Of a stretch of DNA of 64,000 nucleotides, positions 31,902-43,270 are shown piece after piece (the first letter of the stretch is position 1; each line of letters starts with the position of its first letter). Below the pieces are notes generated by a model. That model searched no databases. It saw only the letters and a list, made by a program, of their open reading frames with translations, and was not told the origin of the DNA. The translations under genes were made by a program, and so were the position numbers. Origin of the DNA: Saussurea involucrata (lineage: Eukaryota > Streptophyta > Magnoliopsida > Asterales > Asteraceae); the NCBI GenBank assembly GCA_033807775.1, contig CM066314.1, positions 91,800,929 to 91,864,928 of the forward strand. Direction: 5' to 3'.

Positions 31902-32840
31902 TTAATTCTTCCTTTCGACTACGCCGTTCTGATGTGGAGTGCGTGCTGCAGAGAAGTTCTGTGATATTCCTTCTGTAGAAAGATAGGCTTCAATGACAGA
32001 GTTTTTAAATTCTGTGCCATTGTCACTTCTTAACTTCTGTATTCTGCATTCATAAAGAACTTGGATTCTTTTCATTAGATTAATCAAGATGATTGGAACA
32101 TCCGATTTCTTTCGAATAAATTCAACCCATGTGAAACGCGAGTACTCATCAATTAAGACAAGTATATATTTCTTGCCACCTAGGCTCTGTATGGCAATGG
32201 GACCGCAGAGGTCGACATGAAGCATGTACAGAGGCCTAGTGCAAGACACATCTGTTTTGCCTCTGTGGGAATCTCTTCTGAGTTTTCCCATTTCACAGGC
32301 AGAACATAAGTGATCCTTGTTAAATTTAACATTAGGCAAACCTTTAACTAGATCAACTTTGACCAGTTTATCCAAGGTGTGAAAGTTCAAGTGACAGAAC
32401 CCGTTATGCCATAACCATGCTTCTTTACTTTCGCAAGCAACAAGACAACCTTTGTCCTTGGTTTTTGAACAAAATATCATCAGATACAGATCACCTCTTC
32501 TTTCGGCTCGCAGAAGTTCCATTCTTGTGTCTTCACTTTGCAGAGAGCAGAAAGTTCTTTTGAACAAGACATCAAATCCTTTATCACAGAGTTGACTTAC
32601 ACTGAGTAGGTTGTGTTTAAGGCCATTCACATATGCAACTTTGTATACATAGACATTTTTCTTCTGTATGACTCCATAGCCTTTGATGTGTCCCTTTTTG
32701 TTGTCTCCAAAAGTTACAGATCCACCATCGTGTGTTTCTTTGTACGTGGATAGTAAACTTTTGTCGCCAGTCATGTGCCTTGAGCATCCGGAGTCAAGAT
32801 ACCAAATTGGCACAAAACGCTTCTGTAAGACAATCACAGA
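31902..32840 (-). pseudogene. Element F protease, pre-integrase and integrase core
   Basis: The frame is open for 311 codons. It has protease LDSGCSRHMTGDKS, pre-integrase block FGDNKKGHIKGYG, HHCC site (HNGFCHLNF ... CSACEMGKL), core HVDLCGPIAIQSLGGKKYI with the first catalytic Asp, KLRSDNGTEFKNSV with the second, and RTPHQNGVVERKN with the Glu. Unlike A, the D-D-E set appears complete. A break at 31900 ends the frame just after ERKN. Confidence 0.87.
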
Positions 32841-33587
32841 GACTTAGGTACCCATATCCATATGGGTCCAATATTGTTAGAATTTTTCAAGTTTGCCTTA
32901 GCATTCTTGAAATACATTTTATTTATTGTAGAAAAATCAGATTGTTTCTCTCTAGGTTTTGACTTTGGAGTTTGAATTTTAGTGGAGAGTAAGCAATCTG
33001 GACTTGAGAAGTGATAATTCAATTTGAACATAAGATCAAAGCAATGACAGTATTTAATATGAGACGTGATTTGTTTGAAATTTTCATTGAATTCATTGAA
33101 CTGAGTCACAGAGGCATTACATTCGTTCTTAACATTAGATTTCCTATTACAAGAAGATCTATGAATACTAGAATGTTGTTTGCAAAAATCTTGTTTAGGT
33201 CCTGCCTTCTGTGAGTCTCTTCTGTGGTGAACGTCTGTATTCACTGTCACAGAGGAAAGATATTTGTTAGCTTCAGGCCTTAAAGGTTTTGAAAATTTTG
33301 AGCTTTTAGGATTTTCATAGGCCTTTTTCAGATTATTAAGCTCTGTAGAGGTTTTGACTTGTATACACATTTTGAGAAAATCTGGACAGATAGGTATCTC
33401 TGTGGTTTTCTATTTTGGAGAAATTGTTCTGTTAAGAACTTCAGAGGAGAATTTAACATCCTCTGTGTCACAGTGAACTATCCCTGATTTAGAATCAGTC
33501 TCTGAGTCGTCAGAGGTTGAATCGTCCTCATATACAGAGGTTGAGTCATCTCTTTCGACAGAGGCTGGATTTTCTGAGCATGTATCG
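32841..33587 (-). pseudogene. Element F gag spacer, truncated at PIF/Harbinger copy 1
   Basis: The frame 33370 to 32834 is homologous to the spacer of A and B (SSCNRKSNVKNECNASV, FDLMFKLNYHFSSPDCLLS). The acidic segment continues to about 33587, where homology to A and B stops after GTATCG. A 7 bp ACAGAGG separates it from PIF/Harbinger sequence. The rest of gag, the primer site and the 5' LTR are absent. Confidence 0.78.
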
Positions 33588-33591
33588 ACAG

Positions 33592-33990
33592 AGGACTGTT
33601 GTATTCTTTGCTTTCGATTTATGGTTTCAAGTTATGGTTTCAATTTATGGATTCGATTTGTGATTTCGATTTACGGTTTAGATTTGTGGTTTCGATTTAT
33701 GTGACATCCATGGCATTTACAAATTTCTATGGTTTCCATGTTAGTTTTTTATGTGTATTAGGAGTAACAGTTTCAACTCCATATCCTTTTGAATTTGCTG
33801 GCTTTAGTTGACTTGAGTGTGTTTGTTGTAGTCACCGTCAATTTATTATGGTTGAATGTTTTTTTTCACAAAATAAAAACCATGAAAAGAGTTGGAATTA
33901 GGTTTTTATGTATCTTGGTCTAATATGTTTCAATATTCTTGTTCTTGGTTCTTTTAATAACTTATTCCTCGTGCGGTATATAAACAGGAA
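33592..33990 (+). other. 5' non-coding part of PIF/Harbinger copy 1
   Basis: No gene. It contains short ATGGTTTC/GATTTATGG runs, identical in copy 2 (40313-40713) apart from a few bases. A tttataaacagg-like phrase just before the transposase ATG could be a splice acceptor or the 5' UTR end. Confidence 0.5.
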
Positions 33991-35243
33991 ATGGCCCGAA
34001 TTAGTCTCACAACATGCAAATGTAGGATTATGCGACTATTTTTGGAAGAAGCTATGAGTGCTATTGTTTGGTTTTTCATTACAGTTTGTTGTTTAGTAGC
34101 CAAACATAGAAAAGATATACCTCGTATTCAATGTTTGTTGTCAAGTATGCATCGATCTGCAATATTGAATAGGTATGCATATGATAGTGACACCATGTGC
34201 ATATCACAACATAGGATGGGTAGAAGGTGTTTCAAAAAGGTGTGTGATATGCTTGAAAGATTAGGAGGATTACAAGCAACTAGGAATATGGACATTGATG
34301 AACAGGTTGCCATTTTCCTTCACATGGTTGCTCATAATGTTAAGAATATGGTTGTCACATGTCGTTTTCATCGTTCGAGGGAAACAATTAGTAGACGTTT
34401 TACTCGAGTTTGCAAAGCGGTTAATAAATTGCATCCACATTTACTTAAGAAACCCGAACTTGTTCTTGAGGACTCTACCGATCCAAGATGGAAATGGTTC
34501 AAGGTACATATAATTAACATTTTTGTTTTGATATTCACATAGTAAAGTAAATATGTGTAATGATGTTTCAGTTCTTTTTTTGTTTTAGAATTGTATAAGT
34601 GCTTTAGATGGAACATACATAAAGTGCCTAGTATCACTTAAACACAAGCATAGGTACAGAACACGAAAGAACTATATTGCCACAAATGTGTTACGGGTGT
34701 TCACAAGATATGCAGTTATCTACGTATCAGCGGCTGATAGTAGAGTCCTTCGAGATGCTCTTCTTAGGCCCCGTCCTTTAAAGGTGCCAAGGTCGTATTA
34801 TTATTTGGTAGATGGTGGGTATACAAATGGAGAGGGTTTTTTGCCACTTATAGAGGTCAAATGTATCACTTAAATGAGTGGCGTGATGGACACCAACAAC
34901 TACACAAAGAGAATTTTTCAACATGAAACATTCTTCTGCAAGAACTGTTATCGAACGATGCTTTGATATTTTGAAAGCGAGTCGGGGAATTTTAAAAGAT
35001 AATTCTTACTACCTTGTTGAACTGATGGTTAAGGTCATAATGGCATGTTCACTTCTTCATAATTTTATAAGACAAGAAATGCCAATTGATCCGTTTGAAA
35101 ACATATCTTGTTCGAATGAAACCGAAGACGTTGAACATGAAGATGAGAATAATATCACTTCCATAGGTACTTCTACCGAGTGGACCGAATTTAGAAACAA
35201 TTTGGCCAAAAGTATGTTTGATGAGTGGCAAGCTTCTATTTGA
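33991..35243 (+). pseudogene. PIF/Harbinger transposase (HARBI1-like, DDE), copy 1
   Basis: Starts at ATG 33991. The first exon (to about 34503) has an N-terminal helix-turn-helix-like region with FKKVCDMLERLGGLQ, QVAIFLHMVAHNVKN and HRSRETISRRF. A GT...AG intron lies at about 34504-34590. Exon 2 begins NCISALDGTYIK with the first catalytic Asp, then the second Asp in YYLVDGGYTN, and the Glu in RTVIERCFDILK (about 34945). Two single-base frame errors (near 34838 and 34915) disrupt exon 2. It would cut and rejoin the transposon ends; the copy is dead. It keeps the Glu-containing segment that copy 2 has lost. Confidence 0.88.
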
Positions 35244-35387
35244 TCTTTATGTATTGTAGTACAATTTAATATTTTATGTATCGTAGTACAATTTGGTCTT
35301 TTATGTATTGTAGTACAATTTGGTCTTTAATGGTGCAATTTTATCGCTATTAATTTTAGTAGTACAATTTGACCTTTAATATTTGGT

Positions 35388-36336
35388 ATGGAAGATAAAA
35401 ACAAAGGTCGTAAGTACCGAAACTGATCAGAAGATGAAGACGCCAAAATTTTGGAGGAATTAGTGAATTTGGTAAATGTTGGAGGTTATAAAGTAGATAA
35501 TGGCTTCAAATGCGGGTACTTGTTGGTTCTGGAAGAAGCTTTGAAAGTCTCCCTTCCTGATAAAATTATATTAGGTAAACCACAGATCGAGTCTAGAATC
35601 AAAACCATGAAAAAAATCTTGGTAAACTGTACATGATATGCTACATGTTACAAATCAAGTGGTTTTGGGTATGATAGTGTGAAGATGTATGTGACTGCTG
35701 ACGATTCTGTTTGGGATTCTTACTTACATATACATATTAGGTATGTTTAACTTATTACCATGTTAAGAATATATTTTAATGGTTTCTATTTTTTTTTTGC
35801 AAATTTAGGTACACAAAAAGGCTGCGAAATGGAGAAACAAACCATTTCCACAATATGAAGACATGTCTTACGTTTTCGGAAAGGATCGTGCTCATGGAAA
35901 TCAAGCGAGAGATTATGATGAGTTAGATGAAAATGTTGTCATGGAAGATTGCCAGATGCCAAGTCAATAAAAACAATCTGATGAAAACTTGCAGTATCCG
36001 CTAGAAGATAGTCGAATGCCAAGTCAAGAGTGTACATCTCAAGGTAGTAGGAAGCGCAAGAGTCGAGGTAATCCTCTTGTTGATGAAATAAAGAATGCTG
36101 CTGTCATACATGGAGATAGACTTGAAAAAGCATCGGAAAATTTGGTGAAAGTTGAGATGGAGATACATCAAAAGAAGTCCATTGTTGGTTCTGAACTTGC
36201 CAAGATGAATCTTACTGCAATGGAAAGATTTACGACATTGAGGAAAATAACACGTGGTCCTGAAGTTGTGTTAAGTTTTTGGAACAATGAAAGAGAAGCT
36301 AGGGAAGAGTTTGTGAGGTATAAGTTGCAAGAATGA
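35388..36336 (+). pseudogene. PIF/Harbinger Myb/SANT-like ORF1 protein, copy 1
   Basis: Starts at ATG 35388. A TGA at codon 13 (35424-35426), where Trp is expected in the SEDEDAKILEELV Myb-like helix, is shared with copy 2, so it predates the duplication. It continues with GFKCGYLLVLEEAL, KMYVTADDSVWDSYL, an intron near 35740-35810, KWRNKPFPQYEDMSYVFG, and a C-terminal KRKSRGNPLVDEIKNAA and Lys/Glu helix (35989-36336). In PIF/Harbinger elements the Myb-like partner helps the transposase bind DNA and enter the nucleus. An extra A near 35615 breaks MKKSW. Confidence 0.82.
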
Positions 36337-36653
36337 CCACTTGATTATTAATGGTTTTTGCATATGTTGGAACATGAACTAGACTATGCTTTTGTATTTT
36401 GGTGGCATGTAATTAGTTCGGTGGCATGTAACTTTTTTGGAACATGTATTTAAACTACGATTGATTAGTGACGATGTCATGTAAGTATTTTTGGAACAAT
36501 TTCAAAATTGATCAAGTAACGTCATTTGGTTTATTATTATGTTTGGGTTGTGTATATTATATGATTTACACATTCAAGTATTTAATAATACTTTTATTAG
36601 AGTATTTATGACAATTTTATTAAAGAGCTTTTTTGTTTACAAAAAATTAAAAT
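36337..36653 (+). other. 3' non-coding part of PIF/Harbinger copy 1
   Basis: AT-rich, no gene. Aligns with 42772-43088 and ends at the junction with element H. Confidence 0.6.
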
Positions 36654-38046
36654 CTATCTCGGGAATTACTGGACTTGGATCAGGTGAGGAAGGCGAGGAG
36701 CTCTTTGTGCTTGTGTGCTTTGGGGAATTTGGTGCGGAAGCTAAGAAAAAATCAGAGTTCAAATTACATAAAACACTCCCGTCTTGAGAATCTTGACCCT
36801 CTTGTGAACTAGAAATCTTGCCTAAGAAATCTTTGCACGAAGACGTGTCGGATGAATTTGAGGAAAGTTCGGGTGAAATATGCTTTTCAGATAGCAGTTG
36901 GTCAATTTGCTCTTGAAGCTGACCATATCTCGTGTACTCTTCCATCTTTTCTATTGCCAAGGCAGACAGTTGTGACGCGAGTCGATTGATTTCACACCGA
37001 AGGATTTCCTGTCCTTCACCAGACACAACTTCGGTTTTGATCGGCTGTAGATTCTCAAGCTTTGTAATTAAGACTTGCTTTTCCATTTGAAACATTGACC
37101 TTTCTTTCTCAATTGACTCCTCTAACTCGACTATCTTTGCTTCCAAGATGAGAGAGGGAACACAGAGTTTAAACTCATCCGTCTCAGTCTTGGTTGCAGG
37201 TGCTAGGTCCTCATCCTTTTTGGAGGAATCCTTGGGTGTAGCTACCTTGTAGGGGTCGAAGTAGCCATTGGAGAGGTACTTTTTGTCCTTTTTATACGAG
37301 TAGTTTAAAGGTTCATAACAAAATGGAATTTGAATTTCTCGTTTGTGTGTGCGATTATATTCCTCGGTTTCCTCCTCTTTTTCGGGTTCCAGAGGACCAG
37401 TCCATTGAATTCCATATTCAGGATACTTTTTATCTAACCCAAAACAAGCAGAGTCATACAGAGTGGGTACATGCCATCTTCCCTTTTTCAAATAGTGTGG
37501 GTTATCATATTCGATTCCCCACTCTTTGTTAAAGTATGTGAACTCTTTAGGTTTATTCAGAAAGATGGTTTGATTAGTTTGACCCCTTTTGTGGAGTTTG
37601 TTTTCAAGATCAAGGATTTTAGTCACAAACTCCTTGTGTTGAATTTGAAGAGAAGAACATTGATAAACAATTTCTTCTTTCTCATTCAAGCACTTATCAA
37701 ACTGAGACTAAAGATCAGATAACTTGGCCCATAAGTCCTTAGGTGCTAATGAAAGATTTTTGCATTTGTCTTTTAGATTAGCATTTTCAGACTTGTATTT
37801 TCCAGTTATTCTCCCTTGAACATCTAGCTTTTCATATAGTGATCTAATCTCAAGCAGTTGTTCATTAGAGGTGGCCTTAAAGGAATCTGCCCGTTCAGCA
37901 AGAGGTTTCATTCGGTCATAAAGTTCTGAAAAGATTGGTTCACATACCTGACACGACTTTGTCATGTCTTCTTCAGCAGGAGACATCTTCAGTTGCACTG
38001 GAGTGATCGTCAGACGATTGTTCGATTCAAAGTGGAATAGTATCAA
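36654..38046 (-). pseudogene. Element H coiled-coil gag-like ORF, one in-frame stop, truncated
   Basis: One frame from about 38046 (probable start MSPAEED near 37988) to 36654, broken by a single TAG at 37708-37710. The N-terminal part is helical (CQVCEPIFSELYDRMKPLAER, LLEIRSLYEKLDVQGRI, ENANLKDKCKNL). The middle has FTYFNKEWGIEYDNPHYLKKG and a Tyr/Pro-rich stretch, followed by a second coiled coil (LEESIEKERSMFQMEKQVL) and a Ser-rich tail. The last residues (FNFL) and stop are read from PIF/Harbinger DNA across the junction. There is no zinc knuckle and no pol. It resembles gag-spacer proteins of plant Sireviruses. Confidence 0.68.
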
Positions 38047-38916
38047 GGATACTTAAATGTCCCCCTCCTGCGACTTAGCACGGGGGTCCCGCTAGAAAAT
38101 TTTGAAAAATGAGGGTTCGGAAAGCTCCCGGATTGAGGAATCCGGGTGGTTTCCGGATAAGGAATCCGGAAAACTGAGCTTACCGGGTGATGGACTTACC
38201 GGGTAGTAAGAGATTCCGGATAAAGGCTTTCCTGGAAACTTAATGTTGTCTGGATAAAAATTCTTTACCGGATACTCAGAGTTGTCCGGATAAAAGTTCT
38301 TTACCGGAAACTTTGGGTTTCCGGAAGGAAATACCCGGAAAGAGTGGAAATTAAACAACTTACCCGGAAGGAATACTTACCCGGACGACATACCCGGAAA
38401 AGTGACGAATCCGGATGGAATAATACAATTATCCGGGAACTATCAACTTGTCCGGAAACCACGACTGGGTTATCCGGAAAACACGGCTGTTTGCTCAACT
38501 CGATCGAATTTTCGATTAGGGTTGCCCAAAATCGATCCTGGAAGATTAGTAACAATGCAAAACACAAAAATAACACTAATCCAATCGATTTCAATGCAAA
38601 AATAACTAGTTTTGATGGTTAAAAATAGAATCTTTTATCAAGAACAATACCAAAAACTTTTGACCTTAATTTGCTAAATTAATCACTCAAACTATCGAAT
38701 TGGAATGCAAAAATTTGCAGAATTACTCACAAGTATAATGCTAACACAACCCAATAAACAGAATTGAACAATTTAGCCAGAATCAAGATTTCAAAAATTC
38801 AAGATGAACACATACGGGAAAAGTCAAAAACTTACCAGAAATCACTAGAGAGGCTTTGAATCGAATCCGTCCGTCTACTCTTGAACTTTAAATCAACTAT
38901 AAAACCTGCCCTAACA
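38047..38916 (-). repeat. Element H LTR or leader with dense TCCGGA palindromes
   Basis: The right edge ...CCTAACA at 38916 gives a TGTTAGG start on the minus strand, typical of an LTR. From 38105 to about 38480 the words TCCGGATAA, TTCCGGA and TACCCGG occur in nearly every 20-30 bp. Open frames here only translate the repeat (for example a repeated KNFYPDN). No start TG/CA pair or primer site can be fixed at the left edge near 38050-38100. Confidence 0.6.
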
Positions 38917-39198
38917 CATCGGGTCAAGAATTAGGAATCGATATGGTTCTCAAGTCTTTATGAAAATCATATGATCAGTTCGTCCTGAACTATAATATGA
39001 ATGGTTTGGAGAAGACTCTCACAGAGCTTCACGCAATGCTTAAAATTGCTGAGAGGAATATGAAATCCAAATTTGATTTATCGAAACTAGAGCAGATCTT
39101 GATGATCAGGCCTAAAAGTAGGATAAACAATAAGAATAAAGAGGTTACCGGGTAAAGAAAAAGTTAGAAGCTCAAACAAGAAAAATGGCAATGGAAAG
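38200..39198. repeat. Second copy of the 999 bp segment at 7316-8314
   Basis: Equal length and co-linear with 7316-8314. Here the flanks are uninterrupted: H leader continues to the left and copia I to the right. This is therefore the unoccupied version of the sites where A (cgggt) and B (gaaag) inserted in the other copy. Confidence 0.88.
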
Positions 39199-39826
39199 AT
39201 TCCTGAAGTTACACTTTGCTTCAATTGCAACAAGAAGAGGCACTAGAAGAGAAATTGCTTTGCCCTATTGGCATAAACGAGAAAGCAGAAGGCTAATGAA
39301 GTTGGACCTTCAGGTATTCTTACCATTGATTTGTTCACTTCTGACTAGTATTAAATATTGGGTATGATACTCATATTGGTACTACTTTTCCGGGAATAAG
39401 AAATGTAGAGAAGATGAAATCGGGCCATATGAAGCTAGGTTAGTAGCTTAAAGGACATATGATATGGAGCTTCCAGATGGTCTTACATTTAACACTTAGC
39501 AAGTGTGTTTATGTACCTAGAACTACTAGGGATTTAGTTTCATTTTCTCAACTACAACAAACTGATTTAGGTTTACTTACATAAATAAATTTTTGTTTTA
39601 CCTTAAATGTTTTTATAAATAAATATAACAGATTAAGCGAGGATTAAATTAGACCTACTTGTGATATATATATAAACAAGAAACACATATTCAACCTCTA
39701 GGTGGACAGAGAGTTGGAATTTATGTGTCGTGTTTATAAGTCAAGATGACAAAAGAGACTTTTAAAACACAAACCCTCAGGGTTGCAAAAACTATTAGGA
39801 GTTACCCACACTGATGTATGTGAGCC
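38917..39826 (+). pseudogene. Old Ty1/copia element I: gag, protease and pre-integrase remnants
   Basis: Plus-strand sequence with many stops. The gag capsid C-terminal helix ELHAMLKIAERNMKSKFD lies at about 39020-39075, then a zinc-knuckle remnant (FNCNKKRH near 39220-39240), and a protease/pre-integrase block with KSGHMKLG, CVYVPRTTRDLVSFSQL (39505-39560). Homology ends in HTDVCEP at 39810-39826, the first catalytic Asp of integrase, where PIF/Harbinger copy 2 begins. The reading continues after the transposon at 43271. Confidence 0.75.
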
Positions 39827-40713
39827 TTAGGTGGCGTTTGGTTCACAGAAAGTGAAGGAATCAGATGGAATTGGAATGTTAGATTCCTTTGACCAGATTC
39901 CATTCCATTGTTTGCTTCAAGGTTTTCTATAAATGGAATCTCTAAATTCCAACCAATTCCATGAAATAGGTATTTGAACATTCCATCATAAAAACAAAGG
40001 ATTTCAAAGGAATGGAATTTGTTATTTTAAAAATTCCAAAATTACCCCTTACCCTAATCTAACCTTTTAAGCCGAAAAAAATACAATTTGCTCTCCCTCT
40101 CTCTCATTTTCTTCTACATCGCACACCTTATGTTGTTCGACTTATCGGGTTCAATCGCACATCTCCATCGCAAGAAACTGGTAATGCTTTCGATTTATCT
40201 CTTCTCTGGTTTGATTTATCATATGGTTATGTTTTTGATTTCTTCATCAAAACAGGACGGTTGTCTTCTCTACTTTCGATTTATGCTTTCGATGTTTCGA
40301 TTTATCTAGAAAAGGACTGTTGTATTCTTTGCTTTCGATTTATGGTTTCAAGTTATGGTTTCAATTTATGGATTCGATTTGTGATTTCCATTTACGGTTT
40401 AGATTTGTGGTTTCGATTTATGTGACATCCATGGCATTTACAAATTTCTATGGTTTCCATGTTAGTTTTTTATGTGTATTAGGAGTAACAGTTTCAACTC
40501 CATATCCTTTTGAATTTGCTGGCTTTAGTTGACTTGAGTGTGTTTGTTGTAGTCACCGTCAATTTATTATGGTTGAATGTTTTTTTTTTCACAAAATAAA
40601 AACCATGAAAAGAGTTGGAATTAGGTTTTTATGTATCTTGTTCTAATATGTTTCAATATTCTTGTTCTTGGCTCTTTTAATAACTTATTCCTCGTGCGGT
40701 ATATAAACAGGAA

Positions 40714-41682
40714 ATGACCCGAATTAGTCTCACAACACGCAAACGTAGGATTATGCGACTATTTTTGGAAGAAGCTATGAGTGCTATTGTTTGGTTTTTC
40801 ATTACAGTTTGTTGTTTAGTAGCCAAACATAGAAGAGATAGACCTCGTATTCAATATTTGTTGTCAAGTATGCATCGATCTGCAATATATATGATAGTGA
40901 CATCATGTGCATATCACAACATAGGATGGGTAGAAGGTGTTTCAAAAAGGTGTGTGATATGCTTGAAATATTAGGAGGATTACAAGCAACTAGGAATATG
41001 GACATTGATGAACAGGTTGCCATTTTCCTTCACATGGTTGCTCATAATGTTAAGAATATGGTTGTCACATGTCGGTTTCATCGTTCGAGGGAAACAATTA
41101 GTAGACGTTTTACTCGAGTTTGCAAAGCGGTTAATAAATTGCATCCACATTTACTTAAGAAACCTGAACTTGTTCTTGAGGACTACCGATCCAAGATGGA
41201 AATGGTTCAAGGTACATATAATTAACATTTATGTTTTGATATTCACATAGTAAAGTAAATATGTGTAATGATGTTTCTGTTCTTTTTTTTGTTTTAGAAT
41301 TGTATAAGTGCTTTAGATGGAACATACATAAAGTGCCTAGTATCACTTAAAGACAAGAATAGGTATAGAACACGAAAGAACTATATTGCCACAAATGTGT
41401 TAGGGGTGTTCACAAGATATGCAGTTATCTACGTATCAGCGGCTGATAGTAGAGTCCTTCGAGATGCTCTTCTTAGGCCCCGTCCTTTAAAGGTGCCAAG
41501 GCCGTATTATTATTTGGTAGATGGTGGGTATACAAATGGAGAGGGTTTTTTGCCCCTTATAGAGGTCAAATGTATCACTTAAATGAGTGGCGTGGTGGAC
41601 ACCAACAACTACACCAAGTGGACCGAATTTAGAAACAATTTGGCCAAAAGCATGTTTGATGAGTGGCAAGCTTCTATTTGAT
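40714..41682 (+). pseudogene. PIF/Harbinger transposase, copy 2 (DDE, third acidic residue deleted)
   Basis: Starts at ATG 40714. A 13 bp loss near 40889 (relative to copy 1) shifts the first exon. QVAIFLHMVAHNVKN and the first intron follow (about 41211-41300). Exon 2 has ALDGTYIK and YYLVDGGYTN with both aspartates. At about 41615 a deletion of roughly 265 bp removes the RTVIERC segment carrying the catalytic Glu. The C-terminal WTEFRNNLAKS remains. Dead copy. Confidence 0.87.
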
Positions 41683-41825
41683 CTTTATGTATTGTAGTAC
41701 AATTTAATATTTTATGTATCGTTGTACAATTTGGTCTTTTATGTATTGTAGTACAATTTGGTCTTTAATGGTGCAATTTTATCACTATTAATTTTAGTAG
41801 TACAATTTGACCTTTAATATTTGGT

Positions 41826-42771
41826 ATGGAAGATAAAAACGAAGGTCGTAAGTACCGAAACTGATCAGAAGATGAAGACGCCAAAATTTTGGAGGAATTA
41901 GTGAATTTGGTAAATGTTGGAGGTTATAAAGTTGATAATGGCTTCAAATGCGGGTACTTGTTGGTTTTGGAAGAAGCTTTGAAAGTCTCCCTTCCTGATA
42001 AAATTATATTAGGTAAACCACAGATCATGTCTAGAATCAAAACCATGAAAAAATCTTGGTAAACTGTACATGATATGCTACATGTTAAAAATCAAGTGGT
42101 TTTGGGTATGATAGTGTGAAGATGTATGTGACTGCTGACGATTTTGTTTGGGATTCTTACTTACATATACATATTAGGGATGTTTAACTTATTACCATGT
42201 TAAGAATATATTTTAATGGTTTCTATTTTTTTTTGCAAATTTAGGTACACAAAAGGCTGCGAAATGGAGAAACAAACCATTTCCACAATATGAAGACATG
42301 TCTTACGTTTTCGGAAAGGATCGTGCTCATGGAAATCAAGCGAGAGATTATGATGAGTTAGATGAAAATGTTGTCATGGAAGATTGCCAGATGCCATGTC
42401 AATAAAAACAATCTGATGAAAACTTGCAGTATCCGCTAGAAGATAGTTGAATGCCAAGTCAAGAGTGTACATCTTAAGGTAGTAGGAAGCTCAAGAGTCC
42501 AGGTAATCCTCATGTTGATGCAAGGAAGAATGCTGCTGTCATACATGGAGATAGACTTGAAAAAGCATCGGACAATTTGGTGAAAGCTGAGATGGAGATA
42601 CATCAAAAGAAGTCCATTGTTAGTTCTGAACTTGCCAAGATGAATCTTACTGCAATGGAAAGATTTACGACATTGTGCAAAATAACACGTGGTCCTGAAG
42701 TTGTGTTAAGTTTTTGGAACTATGAAAGAGAAGCTAGGGAAGAGTTTGTGAGGTATAAGTTGCAAGAATGA
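41826..42771 (+). pseudogene. PIF/Harbinger Myb-like ORF1 protein, copy 2
   Basis: Same layout as copy 1 with the shared TGA at codon 13. MKKSW is in frame here, followed by a TAA. An intron-like gap lies near 42180-42245, then KWRNKPFPQYED. Extra stops occur in the C-terminal part (near 42448 and 42476) that copy 1 lacks. The final Lys/Glu helix (42577-42771) is retained. Confidence 0.8.
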
Positions 42772-43255
42772 CCACTTGATTATTCATGGTTTTTGCATAT
42801 GTTGGAACATGAACTAGACTATACTTTTGTATTTTGGTGGCATGTAATTAGTTCGGTGGAATGTAACTATTTTGGAACATGTATTTAAACTACGATTGAT
42901 TAGTGACGATGTCATGTAAGTATTTTTGGAACAATTTCAAAATTGATCAAGTAACGTCATTTGGTTTATTATTATGTTTGGGTTGTGTATATTATATGGT
43001 TTACACATTCAAATATTTAATAATACTTTTATTAAAGTATTTATGAAAATTTTATTAAAGAGATTTTTTGTTTACAAAAAATTAAAATTATCAAAAACGT
43101 ATTTTGGTCATTTACCCAAATTTCATTCCAATTCCTTTAACAAATTTCATTCCAATTCTGTCAACCAAACAGTTGGTCAAACCTCAACATTCCATTCCAA
43201 TTCCTTCAAAGTCAAACTCCTTTGACATATTTCATTCCATCCAAAAACATTCTAC
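42772..43255 (+). other. 3' non-coding part of PIF/Harbinger copy 2
   Basis: AT-rich. From about 43090 it contains repeated CATTCCAATTCC words that mirror the GGAATGGAATT words of the left end. No gene. Confidence 0.6.
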
Positions 43256-43270
43256 GAACCAAACACCACC

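Larger units (their letters stand above)
19686..33587 (-). mobile_element. Element F: Sirevirus-type copia nested in B, itself interrupted by G
   Basis: It has a 3' LTR (19686-20544), polypurine tract, nearly intact extra ORF (20728-24640), then element G (24641-29016). It resumes at 29017 with UTR, RNase H, RT, integrase, protease and gag spacer. It stops at about 33587, at the junction with PIF/Harbinger copy 1. The 5' LTR, primer site and gag N-terminus are missing. F is the best-preserved coding copy of the A/B/F family in this window. Confidence 0.88.
33592..36653 (+). mobile_element. PIF/Harbinger DNA transposon copy 1, both ends missing
   Basis: It aligns with 40313-43088 of copy 2 over its whole length, with few mismatches by eye. 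It starts within the 5' non-coding part and stops after AAAATTAAAAT at 36653, before the right terminal repeat. It carries a transposase pseudogene and a Myb-like pseudogene. Its left edge joins F and its right edge joins element H, so both TIRs are absent. Confidence 0.88.
36654..38916 (-). mobile_element. Element H: Sirevirus-like coiled-coil element, partial
   Basis: Minus-strand order from the right: a TCCGGA-dense LTR or leader starting TGTTAGGGC at 38916, then a coiled-coil ORF (38046 to 36654). The 3' part is cut at 36653/36654 by the duplication junction. Part of the H LTR or leader is repeated at 7316-8032. It sits in the gag-side of copia I. The left edge of the LTR and the primer site are not identifiable. 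Confidence 0.65.
39830..43270 (+). mobile_element. PIF/Harbinger DNA transposon copy 2, with terminal inverted repeats
   Basis: The left terminus GGTGGCGTTTGGTTC (39830-39844) and right terminus GAACCAAACACCACC (43256-43270) are inverted repeats with one mismatch, of the kind found in plant PIF/Harbinger and Tourist elements. Subterminal GGAATGGAATT/AATTCCATTCC words extend the inverted symmetry. The left flank is TTA, the usual 3 bp target; the right flank is TATAA, so the duplication is not perfect. It splits copia I inside the integrase DVCGP motif. It carries a transposase and a Myb-like pseudogene. Confidence 0.88.
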
